Shown here: piece after piece, positions 54,398 to 63,415 of the stretch
Layout of the letters: each line of letters starts with the position of its first letter
Position numbering within the stretch: the stretch's first letter is position 1
Source of the DNA: Candidatus Zymogenaceae bacterium
GTDB taxonomy: Bacteria; Desulfobacterota; Zymogenia; Zymogenales; Zymogenaceae
Direction of reading: 5' to 3'
NCBI GenBank assembly: GCA_016933535.1
Contig: JAFGAS010000035.1
Span: 124,001 to 188,000, forward strand
Length of the DNA: 64,000 nt
Position numbers and translations under genes: made by a program
Notes under the pieces: generated by a model
Databases searched by the model: none
What the model was told of the DNA's origin: nothing
What the model saw: the letters and a program-made list of their open reading frames with translations, nothing else

Positions 54398-54910
54398 ATG
54401 TCAGATATTTTGCAGCAAATTTACATTTTGACGTTGCCCCATCTTGCCCTGCCGGTCCTGGGGGCCGCTCTGGCCGTTGGCTTGGCCGGTTTCGGGTCGG
54501 CAACAGGTATATCGATAGCCGGTCAGGTGGCCGATGGCGCGTTGGCCGATGATCCGGACAAATTCGGAAACCTGCTGATACTGGTGGCGCTTCCCGGTAC
54601 CCAGGGAATATATGGATTTCTGGGTGCCTTCCTGATTCTTCTTAAATCGGGTTTTATAGGGGGTGCCCCAAACGAGGCGATGACAATAGCTCAGGGCTGG
54701 ATGTTCTTCTTCGCGGGTCTGCCGGTCGGCCTGGGCGGATGGGTTTCGGGGATTTACCAGGGAAAGGTGTGCGCCACGGGCGTATCCATGGCAGTGAAAC
54801 GGCCCGAGGCGATGATGAAAGGCGTCATCTACGGGGCCATGGTTGAGACCTATTCGATCTTAGGGCTTCTCATTACCATTCTTGCTCTCAATGGGATCAA
54901 TCTACAGTAA
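54398..54910 (+). CDS. ntpK: V-type ATPase proteolipid subunit K, Na+-type
   Basis: 170 residues with four membrane helices, a doubled hairpin as in Enterococcus NtpK (one carboxylate per two hairpins). First hairpin: LPGTQGIYGF (Leu65, Thr68, Gln69); second: GIYQGKVCATG (Gln121) and MVETYSILG (Glu150). The five Na+ ligands of E. hirae NtpK are all conserved, with the same 29-residue distance from Gln to Glu. Start at 54398 (GGAGAGTACC before ATG) rather than a TTG 12 bp upstream. The ring turns when Na+ binds and leaves. Confidence 0.94.
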   Translation: MSDILQQIYILTLPHLALPVLGAALAVGLAGFGSATGISIAGQVADGALADDPDKFGNLLILVALPGTQGIYGFLGAFLILLKSGFIGGAPNEAMTIAQGWMFFFAGLPVGLGGWVSGIYQGKVCATGVSMAVKRPEAMMKGVIYGAMVETYSILGLLITILALNGINLQ

Positions 54911-54936
54911 GCAGGGAAGGCCCTAAAGGTGGTGCT

Positions 54937-55545
54937 ATGTCCGTAGAAAATATCGTCAAAAGAATTATCGACGAGGCGCAGGCCGAAGCTCGGTCCATTT
55001 CGGAGAACGCCGAGCGGGAAATGGCGAAACTCAAGTCGAATCTCGATCGTGAGGAACGGGAACTCAGAGAAGAGACGAAAAAGAAGATAGCGGTTGAAGC
55101 CGAAGAGATCGTCAAGAGACGGGTTTCGTCGGCGCGGCTGGAAGTAAGGAAGCGAGTTCTCGGGCAAAAAGATATGATCGTCGGCGAGGTCTACAGCGAG
55201 GCAAAGAGCAGGATACTCGCATTTTCCGATGAAAAATACCTTACCTTCCTTAAGAATCTGGTGGTATCCAACAGCATTGGTGGAGAAGAAAAAGTAATAT
55301 TCCCTTCCGATGATGTCGCCCGATTGAAGGCAAAGCTCCCGCAATGGGAAAAAGATATCGGGAAGACACTGAAAGAGAAAGGGAGTAAGGGATCGATTTC
55401 GATTTCAACGCAGACGAGGGATATCGGAGCAGGGGTAGTACTTTCCCAGGGAAGAACGGAAATTAACCTGGGTCTCGACGTTATTCTGTCGGAGACGAAA
55501 TATCTATTGGAAGGGGAGGTAACCGAGATCCTCTTCGGCTCGTAG
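54937..55545 (+). CDS. V-type ATPase subunit E
   Basis: 202 residues. N-terminal coiled coil (VENIVKRIIDEAQAEARSISENAEREM) and a C-terminal globular domain ending in GAGVVLSQGRTEINLGLDVILSETK..LEGEVTEILFGS, the usual subunit E end. It binds the A3B3 head and the G/H subunit. Confidence 0.9.
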   Translation: MSVENIVKRIIDEAQAEARSISENAEREMAKLKSNLDREERELREETKKKIAVEAEEIVKRRVSSARLEVRKRVLGQKDMIVGEVYSEAKSRILAFSDEKYLTFLKNLVVSNSIGGEEKVIFPSDDVARLKAKLPQWEKDIGKTLKEKGSKGSISISTQTRDIGAGVVLSQGRTEINLGLDVILSETKYLLEGEVTEILFGS

Positions 55546-55586
55546 ACATTCAACCAACGTGAGTACGGACGCAATGCAAGCGTAGT

Positions 55587-55757
55587 ATGGCCGAACCCCG
55601 GTCGGTTAAGGAGCCGGCGGGCTTGCAGGCGGCGGATTGGAGCATTCCCGTCTATACTGAGAAGGGAATCAACGGAAAAGTCGGCCTGCGGATGTTCACC
55701 GACGATACTGAATTCCACGGTACGGAACGCTTACCCGATAAATACAGGAACGCGTAA
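55587..55757 (+). CDS. Small unlisted frame inside the V-ATPase operon (56 aa)
   Basis: Open frame of 56 codons from ATG 55587 to TAA, ending 2 nt before the ATG of subunit C. The protein is acidic-basic mixed (many K, E, D, R) with Trp 18 and aromatic residues (IPVYTEKGINGKVGLRMF), no membrane segment, no Cys. No known ATPase subunit has this size at this place. No Shine-Dalgarno is seen before its ATG. It may be a real accessory peptide, a remnant, or chance coding; the close fit to the next start is the main support. Confidence 0.4.
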   Translation: MAEPRSVKEPAGLQAADWSIPVYTEKGINGKVGLRMFTDDTEFHGTERLPDKYRNA

Positions 55758-55759
55758 CT

Positions 55760-56923
55760 ATGAATCAAATCGGATTTCCCGTCAACGTCGATCGGGAAAT
55801 AGATCTCAGCAAAGAGCTCACAAAGAAGTCGTTACGGAGAGACTCGAGCCTCGATTATAATGAGTATATCGTATCCGACAATTGGAAGTGGGGAGACGAC
55901 GAGCGGTATACGTTCGCCACGGGTTACGTCCGCGCAATAGAGCATAGATTGATACCAAATGATCGCTTTATACGTCTTGCGGATGCTCGCGGGACGGAAG
56001 AAATCATGACTATGCTGGGTGATACTGATTACGGGAAGGGCTATCAGGATGAGCTTGTACTCATGGCGGGTGCTAATGCCGGTGAAATAAATGTCGGGCA
56101 GGTTATTCGTCAGGAGGCTAAGCGGGTTAAGAAATTTATCGAAGACCTAACCAGGGATCGGGATCAGACGGATTGTCTGTTCGTCCGGGACGATTATGTG
56201 AACCTTAAGCTCTCCCTCAAGGGTATGTACGGTAATGTTCCCGTTCAAGACTCCCTTGCACCGCTCGGTCTTGTGGATCCGATGCTGATTTATCAGGAGG
56301 TCGGGGACGCCGAAAAGTCCGAACTACTTCCGCGCCACCTCAAGGATGCGGCGGTTCTGGCTATAAAGGCCTATAACGAGACGAAAAATCCCGCGGAAAT
56401 AGATCGAGTAGTCGACGCTATGATGTTTGAATACATCCTCGATCAGACTATGCGAAGCGAGGTTTTTTTTACCAACAAGCTGATCATGTTAGAGATCGAT
56501 CTGACTAATATCATTACATTTTTCAGGATCAAGTGGGTCGGGGAGTCTCTTTCGTCACTTCAGTCGGCCCTGATACGGGGAGGGAGGATCCCGCTTGATG
56601 TCTATCATGAGTTCTTTCCCCGGGAGATAGACGATATAGAAACGGTATTTTTGTCAGATGAAGTATACAGCGGGTTCGTTTCTGAAGGCGTCCAGCACCT
56701 GAAGAATGAAATTTCATTTGTTGGAATGGAGGCCCTCATTGACCGGGAACTCATGAAGGTTATAAACTGTGAAAAAGAAGTGAATTATGGCGTCGAGGTC
56801 CTTATCGCCTACTACTACAAGAAATCCATTGAAATGAAGCGCCTCAGAACCATCATTATTGGGAAAGAAAACGGATTGTCGGCTCAGCAGATAAAGGCAA
56901 GGTTGGGTTATGTCGGACAGTAA
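55760..56923 (+). CDS. V-type ATPase subunit C, with N-terminal extension
   Basis: 387 residues. The recognisable subunit C starts only near residue 50 with RYTFATGYVRAIEHRLIP, where relatives open with the corresponding YxxxxxRVRALExRL, and runs to the QQIKARLGYVGQ end. Thus about 45 extra residues (charged, no membrane segment) precede the usual start; no ATG, GTG or TTG nearer the homologous start was found in frame. It links the central stalk to the membrane ring. AGGA lies 10 nt before the ATG. The stop region overlaps the subunit F start. Confidence 0.88.
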   Translation: MNQIGFPVNVDREIDLSKELTKKSLRRDSSLDYNEYIVSDNWKWGDDERYTFATGYVRAIEHRLIPNDRFIRLADARGTEEIMTMLGDTDYGKGYQDELVLMAGANAGEINVGQVIRQEAKRVKKFIEDLTRDRDQTDCLFVRDDYVNLKLSLKGMYGNVPVQDSLAPLGLVDPMLIYQEVGDAEKSELLPRHLKDAAVLAIKAYNETKNPAEIDRVVDAMMFEYILDQTMRSEVFFTNKLIMLEIDLTNIITFFRIKWVGESLSSLQSALIRGGRIPLDVYHEFFPREIDDIETVFLSDEVYSGFVSEGVQHLKNEISFVGMEALIDRELMKVINCEKEVNYGVEVLIAYYYKKSIEMKRLRTIIIGKENGLSAQQIKARLGYVGQ

Positions 56924-57245
56924 AGTTATGGTCATCGGTGACAGGGATTCCGTGCTGGGTTTCGGGGCTCTCGGGGTGAAAGTCAAGACGCCTTCCGCGC
57001 AGGCGGAAGATGTCCGCCAAGCCGTCAAGGAGGCCCTCAACGAAGAAGTGGCCATTCTCTTTATCACCGAGCGTCTGGCGCAGGAAGTTCCCGAAATGAT
57101 TAAGGATCTGTCTCGGAGGCCGCTTCCCTCCGTAGTCTTGATACCGGATGCCTCGGGCAGTAAAGGAATGGGACTCAAGAAGCTTAACGAAATTATTGTC
57201 AAGGCGGTCGGCTCGACCATCGGAACCCAGGACGAAGAAAGCTGA
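56910..57245 (+). CDS. V-type ATPase subunit F
   Basis: 111 residues. MVIGDRDSVLGFGALGVKVKTP and ILFITERLAQEVPEMI then PSVVLIPDASG are the standard NtpG/AtpF (subunit F) pattern. It overlaps the end of subunit C by 14 bp. Central stalk protein with D. Confidence 0.93.
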   Translation: MSDSKVMVIGDRDSVLGFGALGVKVKTPSAQAEDVRQAVKEALNEEVAILFITERLAQEVPEMIKDLSRRPLPSVVLIPDASGSKGMGLKKLNEIIVKAVGSTIGTQDEES

Positions 57246-57366
57246 CGAACGGGTCGGTGCAACCGGCGACTACTGTGGCGGTATTCATGTGGCGGTACCC
57301 GGAATTATATAACTCGCAAGGTAAAGATACTATAACAAAAAGGATATACGAAGAAACGGTGGATCT

Positions 57367-59151
57367 ATGAAACAGGGTGTCATTATCAAAGTCTCGGGAC
57401 CGCTCGTGGTTGCCGACAATATGTCCGACTCCAAGATGTTTGACGTGGTGAAAGTGAGCGATGAGGGACTTATCGGGGAAATCATCGAACTTCACGGCGA
57501 CAAGGCCTTCATCCAGGTTTATGAAGAGACCGGAGGAATCGGGCCCGGCGATCCGGTATACCCGACAAGTATGCCGCTGTCGGTGGAGCTTGGTCCGGGA
57601 CTGATTACTTCGATTTACGACGGAATACAGAGGCCCCTTTCGGTTATCAGGGATCAAGTCGGCGATTACATTACCCGGGGAGTCGTTGCCGAACCGCTGG
57701 ACAGGAGCAAGGTCTGGGACTTCACCGCAACCGCCAAGGAAGGTGACGAGGTCGAGACAGGCGACATCCTGGGAGAAATAAAGGAGACCGTCGCCGTCGT
57801 TCATCGGGTAATCGTTCCTCACCATGTAAAGGGGAAGGTCAAGAAGCTCAAGTCGGGTCAATACAAGATTGATGACACGGTATGTGAGATCGAGGCAAAG
57901 GACGGAATAAAGAAGATCACCATGGTACAGAAGTGGCCGGTCCGGGTTCCCCGCCCGTATAAGAGAAAGCTTCGGCCGGAGAATCTGCTTATCACCGGAC
58001 AGCGGGTCGTAGACGCATTTTTTCCGCTCGCCAAGGGGGGGACGGCCTGCGTCCCCGGACCCTTCGGGAGCGGCAAGACCGTTATCCAGCATCAGCTGGC
58101 CAAGTGGGCCGATGCCGAGATCATCGTCTATATCGGATGCGGTGAACGCGGTAACGAAATGACGGACGTGCTCCTCGAATTCCCGCACCTCAAGGACCCA
58201 AAATCAGGGGCGACGCTCATCAACCGGACGGTCCTCATCGCAAATACCTCCAACATGCCGGTCGCGGCGCGCGAGGCGTCGGTCTATACGGGCATTACGA
58301 TCGCCGAATATTTCCGTGATATGGGCTACTCGGTGGCGGTAATGGCCGACTCGACATCCCGATGGGCCGAAGCGATGCGCGAGATATCCGGACGCCTGGA
58401 AGAAATGCCCGGAGAAGAAGGGTATCCCGCCTACCTCGGCACGCGAATCGCCGAGTTCTACGAACGATCGGGGAGGGTATCGGTCCTCTGCTCGGGAAAT
58501 AGAGAGGGAACCCTCTCGACAATCGGTGCGGTATCGCCCCCGGGTGGTGACCTCTCGGACCCGGTCGTCCAGGCGACGCTCAGGGTCGTCAAGGTGTTCT
58601 GGAGCCTTGAAGACAAGCTTGCATTCCAGCGGCACTTTCCGGCCATTTCGTGGCTCAATAGCTATTCGCTCTACCACGAAAATCTCGAAGAGAGCCTGAG
58701 AAACGAGGTAGCCCCCGATATCGTGGAAACAAGGCAGGAGGCAATGAAGATACTCCAGGAAGAGGCGGAGCTTGCTGAAATTGTTAAGCTCGTCGGTGTC
58801 GACTCTCTGTCGCCGGCAGATAGGATTACCCTGGAAACGGCGCGATCTCTGCGGGAGGACTTCCTGCACCAGAACGCCTTCCATGAGGTGGACTCGTACT
58901 GCTCGTCAAAGAAGATGAACACCATGCTCAAACTAATCCTGAAACTCCACCATCTGTCGATCGATGCGCTCAATGGAGGGGTTCCATTCGAGGAACTGGC
59001 AAAGATAAAAGTAAAAGAGGATATCGCGCGATCGAAGTACATTCCTGAAGACCAGTCAGTTCAGCTTGAAAAGATCGCCAAGAGCGCCGAAAGCGAGATT
59101 GAAGTTCTTAAGAGAATGTACGCCCAAAAGGATGTAGTGCTGGGCTTTTAG
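57367..59151 (+). CDS. atpA: V-type ATPase catalytic subunit A
   Basis: 594 residues. Walker A GPFGSGKT (about residue 233), the long non-homologous insertion, DSTSRWAEAMREISGRLEEMPGEEGYPAYLG, and SPPGGDLSDPV are all standard. It is the ATP-hydrolysing head subunit. 121 bp separate it from subunit F, with no gene seen there. Confidence 0.97.
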   Translation: MKQGVIIKVSGPLVVADNMSDSKMFDVVKVSDEGLIGEIIELHGDKAFIQVYEETGGIGPGDPVYPTSMPLSVELGPGLITSIYDGIQRPLSVIRDQVGDYITRGVVAEPLDRSKVWDFTATAKEGDEVETGDILGEIKETVAVVHRVIVPHHVKGKVKKLKSGQYKIDDTVCEIEAKDGIKKITMVQKWPVRVPRPYKRKLRPENLLITGQRVVDAFFPLAKGGTACVPGPFGSGKTVIQHQLAKWADAEIIVYIGCGERGNEMTDVLLEFPHLKDPKSGATLINRTVLIANTSNMPVAAREASVYTGITIAEYFRDMGYSVAVMADSTSRWAEAMREISGRLEEMPGEEGYPAYLGTRIAEFYERSGRVSVLCSGNREGTLSTIGAVSPPGGDLSDPVVQATLRVVKVFWSLEDKLAFQRHFPAISWLNSYSLYHENLEESLRNEVAPDIVETRQEAMKILQEEAELAEIVKLVGVDSLSPADRITLETARSLREDFLHQNAFHEVDSYCSSKKMNTMLKLILKLHHLSIDALNGGVPFEELAKIKVKEDIARSKYIPEDQSVQLEKIAKSAESEIEVLKRMYAQKDVVLGF

Positions 59152-59176
59152 ATAACTACAGGGGAGCTATTTTCAG

Positions 59177-60574
59177 ATGCAAAAGGAATATCTTACCATA
59201 AAAGATATATATGGCCCGCTGGTCATCGTCGAAGGTGTGGAGGGAGTGAAGTACGAGGAGTTGGTGGCGGTGGAACTGAAGAACGGCGACAAGCGGACCG
59301 GTAAGGTCCTCGAGGTGGACGGCGACACGGCAATGATCCAACTCTTTGAGGGGACGACCGGCGTGGATATCTATACGTCCCGGGTCCGCTTTCTGGGCAG
59401 GGGAATCCAGATAGCTCTGTCGGAGGATATCCTCGGCCGAGTATTTGACGGTATGGCAAATCCGATAGACGACGGACCTCAGATCATTGCCGAAAAGCGC
59501 ATTGATATCAACGGCGACCCGATCAATCCGTACGCCCGCGATTATCCTGAGGAGTTCATTCAAACCGGAATCTCGTCCATCGACGGCCTCAATACGCTTG
59601 TTCGCGGCCAGAAGCTGCCGATATTTTCGGCGTCGGGCCTTCCGCACAACCGCCTTGCCGCTCAGATCGCCCGACAGGCGAAGGTTCGCGGCTCGGGGGA
59701 GGGCTTCGCGGTGGTATTTGCGGCGATGGGAATCACCTTCGAAGAGGCCAATTACTTCATCTCCGAGTTCAACAAGACGGGCGCTATAGACCGTTCGGTT
59801 CTCTTCCTCAACCTGGCCAACGACCCGGCCCTCGAGCGGGTGGCAACCCCGAGAATGGCGCTGACCGCCGCCGAATATCTCGCCTTCGACAAGGGAATGC
59901 ACGTCCTGGTTATCCTCACGGATATGACAAACTACTGTGAGGCCCTGCGCGAGATATCGGCCGCCCGAAAAGAGATTCCGGGCCGCCGTGGATACCCCGG
60001 ATATCTCTATACCGACCTTTCGACGATATACGAAAGGGCGGGCAAGATCCAGGGAAAGACCGGGTCCATAACCCAGATTCCTATCCTGACCATGCCAGAG
60101 GATGACAAAACGCACCCGATCCCCGACCTGACCGGCTACATTACGGAGGGGCAGATAATTCTATCGAGGGTTCTCTACCGGAAGAACGTCTTACCTCCCA
60201 TCGACGTGCTGCCGTCTCTTTCCCGTCTGAAGGACAAGGGGATGGGAAAAGACAAGACCCGGGAGGACCATGCCGATGTCAATAATCAGCTCTTCGCGGC
60301 GTACGCGCGCGGCAAGGAGGCCCAGGAGTTGGCCGTTATTCTTGGCGAGGCGGCCCTCTCGGATATCGACAAAATGTTCTTTGACTTTGCCAATACGTTT
60401 GAAATGAGCTACGTCTCTCAGGGTGAGTATGATGATCGCAGCATCGAAGAGACCTTAGACCTCGGATGGAAGCTTTTGTCGGTCTTCCCGACCGGAGAGC
60501 TCAAGCGTATTAGGGCCGAGTATCTCAAGAAATACCTGCCGAAATTCAAAAAGGAAGAAGCGGCCGCCGATTGA
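59177..60574 (+). CDS. atpB: V-type ATPase regulatory subunit B
   Basis: 465 residues. The P-loop position is degenerate ([16 protein letters not shown]), as in all B subunits, which bind but do not cleave [29 protein letters not shown] and [32 protein letters not shown] are typical. AGGGGAG 10 nt upstream of ATG. Confidence 0.97.
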   Translation: MQKEYLTIKDIYGPLVIVEGVEGVKYEELVAVELKNGDKRTGKVLEVDGDTAMIQLFEGTTGVDIYTSRVRFLGRGIQIALSEDILGRVFDGMANPIDDGPQIIAEKRIDINGDPINPYARDYPEEFIQTGISSIDGLNTLVRGQKLPIFSASGLPHNRLAAQIARQAKVRGSGEGFAVVFAAMGITFEEANYFISEFNKTGAIDRSVLFLNLANDPALERVATPRMALTAAEYLAFDKGMHVLVILTDMTNYCEALREISAARKEIPGRRGYPGYLYTDLSTIYERAGKIQGKTGSITQIPILTMPEDDKTHPIPDLTGYITEGQIILSRVLYRKNVLPPIDVLPSLSRLKDKGMGKDKTREDHADVNNQLFAAYARGKEAQELAVILGEAALSDIDKMFFDFANTFEMSYVSQGEYDDRSIEETLDLGWKLLSVFPTGELKRIRAEYLKKYLPKFKKEEAAAD

Positions 60575-60776
60575 ACCATTGATGGAAACGGCGTACATAA
60601 TGCGGCCTTACGAAAAGCAGGTGGCGGTACACAACAGGAGCAGGAAGCGTGATAGAGGGATAGGCGCCGGTCGAAATGGAAGGTAGTCTGAATGTGGGAG
60701 GGAGATAACGGCCGGAAGAAACGGCAGGTTATTAAATAATCCAATCGCGGGATATAGCAGGTAGACAGCGGACCCT

Positions 60777-61397
60777 ATGAAACTTAACGTCAACAGCACA
60801 CGGATGGAGCTCATGAGGCTCAAGAAGCGCCTCATTGTCGCGCAGCGCGGACACAAACTCCTCAAGGATAAGCAGGACGAGTTGATGCGCCAATTCATGG
60901 AGATCATCGAAGAAACACGGACCATCCGCGCGAAGATAGAAAAAGACCTCTCATTTATCCTTAAACGGTTCATCCATATCAATTCATTCATGGGTTCCGA
61001 ACGGGTCTATGAGGCGCTTGTCCTCCCGTCGGTCAATATAGACCTCAGCGTCAGAGTTATATCGATCATGAACGTTAAGGTGCCGGAGATCACCTTCAAG
61101 CAGGAGGGATCGGTCAGATGCTACGGATATGCGGAGACCTCCGGCGAGCTCGACCTCTATCTGATTGACCTGGGCAGGATCTTTGGTGATATGATACGGC
61201 TTGCACAAAACGAGAAACGTGCGGAACTGCTGGCCGATGAGCTGGTAAAAACACGGCGCCGTGTCAACGCCCTTGAATACGTACTGATACCCAATATCAA
61301 GGAGACGGTACGCTATATTACGATAAAGCTCGACGAGATGGAGCGTTCCAACCTTTCGCGCCTCATGAAGGTTAAGGATATCGTCCGGGCGAAATAA
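60777..61397 (+). CDS. V-type ATPase central stalk subunit D
   Basis: 206 residues. Starts NVNSTRMELMRLKKRLIVAQRGHKLLKDKQDELMRQF, the well-known opening of subunit D, and ends in a matching antiparallel helix (RRVNALEYVLIPNIKETVRYITIKLDEMERSN). It is the rotor shaft. A 202-bp gap from subunit B holds only a 34-codon frame I do not trust. Confidence 0.94.
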   Translation: MKLNVNSTRMELMRLKKRLIVAQRGHKLLKDKQDELMRQFMEIIEETRTIRAKIEKDLSFILKRFIHINSFMGSERVYEALVLPSVNIDLSVRVISIMNVKVPEITFKQEGSVRCYGYAETSGELDLYLIDLGRIFGDMIRLAQNEKRAELLADELVKTRRRVNALEYVLIPNIKETVRYITIKLDEMERSNLSRLMKVKDIVRAK

Positions 61398-61455
61398 AGG
61401 TCCCTAAGAGTCCCGCGAGCCGCGTGCGGCTCCTTTCGGGGCTTCAAATATAGAT

Positions 61456-61481
61456 AGACGGTCGAAAGGCCGTCTTTTTTA
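61456..61481 (+). terminator. Terminator of the V-ATPase operon
   Basis: 8-bp stem AGACGGTC / GGCCGTCT (one G-T pair) with GAAA loop, then TTTTT. 59 bp after the subunit D stop. Confidence 0.88.
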
Positions 61482-61510
61482 TTGTCAACGCCCAATGACT
61501 TGGGTAGTAT
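61482..61510 (+). promoter_or_regulatory. Promoter of the zinc-ribbon/CD225 gene
   Basis: TTGTCA, 17-bp spacer, TAGTAT directly after the ATPase terminator; 82 bp before the ATG. Confidence 0.5.
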
Positions 61511-61591
61511 AGGGAAAATATTGATCTATGGTAGAATGCGTCTCCGTTCCCGACTCTATATATGAGAGAATCAACTGCTAAGGAGCTGACG

Positions 61592-61951
61592 ATGATATGT
61601 TCTTCATGCGGGCAGGCCAACGCCGATGGTGACCGGAAATGTTCCGGGTGCGGTGCGGAGTTGAGTTACGACCGAAATCCGACGATACAAAATTCTTATC
61701 TCCCCAACTACCTGGCGCCGGCGGTGATCCTCACGTTTATCTGCTGCATGCCGCTGGGGGCGGTGGCGCTGATCTTTGCCGCCCAGGTAAACGGACGCCA
61801 GATTGCCGGGCAATGGCAGGAGGCAAAAAAATCATCGGAAAGCGCACGGCTCTGGTGCTGGATAGCCTTCGGTGCGGGAATCGTCTTCTGGACGTTTTAT
61901 ATTATCATTATAGTCATTATTATGATCCTCGGAAGCAAGGGGCGGATGTGA
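61592..61951 (+). CDS. Zinc-ribbon CD225/dispanin-like membrane protein
   Basis: 119 residues. Two CxxC pairs at the start (CSSCGQAN and CSGCGAEL) form a zinc ribbon; then PNYLAPAVILTFICCMPLGAVALIFAAQVNGRQIAG is the CD225/dispanin re-entrant segment followed by a second membrane helix. AAGGAG 6 nt before ATG. Function of bacterial members is unknown. The DUF2752 gene starts 1 bp after its stop. Confidence 0.85.
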   Translation: MICSSCGQANADGDRKCSGCGAELSYDRNPTIQNSYLPNYLAPAVILTFICCMPLGAVALIFAAQVNGRQIAGQWQEAKKSSESARLWCWIAFGAGIVFWTFYIIIIVIIMILGSKGRM

Positions 61952-61952
61952 C

Positions 61953-62384
61953 GTGACGGAACCGATGCGGGACTTAGGGCAGAGAACAAAGAGAAAGCTC
62001 GTTATCATCGGAATGGGAATTGTCATCGTTGTCGGCGCAATTTTACTTTATTTTAATGATCCGGCTACGTCATCGTTCTTTCCCCCCTGTCCATTTCACC
62101 TGATCACGGGCCTCTGGTGCCCCGGGTGCGGATCGGGGCGGGCACTATACGCACTGCTTCACGGCGACATACTACACGCCCTTGACCTCAACCCGCTCAT
62201 GGTCTTATCGCTCCCATTCCTCGGATATGCCGGAGCATCACGGCTGTGTCTGTATATTCGAGGCAAGGGCCTCCCGAGGATATTAGGGGGCCGCTTCTGG
62301 GGATGGTTTGTCGCCTGCGTCGTTCTCATCTACTGGGTTGCGAGAAATATTGCCGTCTATCCGCTTACCGTCTTGGCCCCGTAA
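61953..62384 (+). CDS. DUF2752 membrane protein
   Basis: 143 residues from GTG. Three membrane helices, with the DUF2752 signature PPCPFHLITGLWCPGCGSGRALYALLHGDILHALDLNPL between the first two. The CPFHx..CPGCGSGRA pattern is diagnostic. Function unknown; pairing with a CD225 protein is common in bacterial genomes. Confidence 0.88.
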   Translation: MTEPMRDLGQRTKRKLVIIGMGIVIVVGAILLYFNDPATSSFFPPCPFHLITGLWCPGCGSGRALYALLHGDILHALDLNPLMVLSLPFLGYAGASRLCLYIRGKGLPRILGGRFWGWFVACVVLIYWVARNIAVYPLTVLAP

Positions 62385-62474
62385 CGATTCATCCACACGT
62401 GTGACCTCGCTATTCGTTCTATCGATACGGCCCCGCAAAACAAAAGGATAAGTCGATCGCGGAAATAAGGCGAT

Positions 62475-62490
62475 ATGATTCAAGAATCAT
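62475..62490. promoter_or_regulatory. 16-bp dyad upstream of murI
   Basis: ATGATTC-AA-GAATCAT, perfect 7-bp arms, 8 bp before the -35 box of the putative murI promoter. Could bind an activator; no candidate. Confidence 0.35.
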
Positions 62491-62498
62491 CTTATACC

Positions 62499-62527
62499 TT
62501 GACAATAAGACAAAAATAGCATAACGT
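62499..62527 (+). promoter_or_regulatory. Promoter of murI
   Basis: TTGACA, 17-bp spacer, TAACGT; 27 bp before the GTG start. Confidence 0.5.
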
Positions 62528-62554
62528 GTTGATTTACTTATAGTAACTGATACC

Positions 62555-63382
62555 GTGAAGGAAAAGAATAACCATATCTCACAAAACGGCTCCATCGGGG
62601 TATTCGACTCAGGGGTAGGGGGCCTTACGGTGCTTCGCGAGATCGCCCGTGCGCTCCCAAACGAAGACTGCGTATACCTCGGGGATACCGCTCGACTGCC
62701 GTACGGGAATAAATCTCGGGATACCGTCACTAAGTTTGCCCTGAAGAACTCGAGCTTTCTGGTATCGCTCGGAATAAAATTTCTGGTTATCGCATGCAAC
62801 ACGGCCGCATCGGCGGGTCTTGACGCCGTAAAGGAGAGCTTTGATGTTCCAACGACGGGCGTCATCAAACCCGAGGCGCGGCGGGCCGCAACGGCCACAA
62901 GGAACGGAAAGGTCGGGGTGATCGGTACGAGGTCAACAATTGCCAGCGGCGCTTACGAACTGGCGATCCATCAGCATGATTCCGGAATAACGGTGCACAG
63001 CCGGCCGTGCCCCCTTTTCGTCCCGCTGGCCGAAGAGGGATGGTTTGAGGAAGATGTAACCCGGCTGGTTGCCGAGCGCTACCTTATGGACCTCATCAAT
63101 GAGGGGATAGATACACTCGTGCTTGGGTGCACCCACTATCCGCTCCTTAAAAAGGTAATAACTGAGACGGTGGGACGGGATGTAGCCCTTGTAGATTCGG
63201 CGGTTCCCATCGCCCGGGAAGTGAAGGATACCCTTAAATCGATGGGGATGTTGAGGGACGTTAATCGGAGGAGAAGACTTACCTACTACGTAACCGATGA
63301 CCCAAAGATCTTTACGCAGGTTGGGGAATCATTTTTAGGATTCCCACTGGACGACGTACGGCATGTAGATATTGCGGTTTAA
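62555..63382 (+). CDS. murI: Glutamate racemase
   Basis: 275 residues, GTG start. IGVFDSGVGGLTVLREI, then the paired catalytic cysteines in VIACNTAAS (about residue 82) and LGCTHYPLL (about 191), the two acid/base residues that interconvert L- and D-glutamate for peptidoglycan. Ribosome site weak. Confidence 0.95.
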   Translation: MKEKNNHISQNGSIGVFDSGVGGLTVLREIARALPNEDCVYLGDTARLPYGNKSRDTVTKFALKNSSFLVSLGIKFLVIACNTAASAGLDAVKESFDVPTTGVIKPEARRAATATRNGKVGVIGTRSTIASGAYELAIHQHDSGITVHSRPCPLFVPLAEEGWFEEDVTRLVAERYLMDLINEGIDTLVLGCTHYPLLKKVITETVGRDVALVDSAVPIAREVKDTLKSMGMLRDVNRRRRLTYYVTDDPKIFTQVGESFLGFPLDDVRHVDIAV

Positions 63383-63415
63383 CTCTATTTCGAACGGCAT
63401 CCGGAGAAGGAACAT

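Noticed and set aside
59156-60115. Open frame of 319 codons opposite ATPase subunit B
   Set aside because: Antisense of a highly conserved gene, low-complexity Arg/His-rich product.
60581-60685. 34-codon frame in the subunit B-D gap
   Set aside because: Very short, Arg-rich, ends 92 bp before subunit D and has no ribosome site; weaker than the E-C frame.
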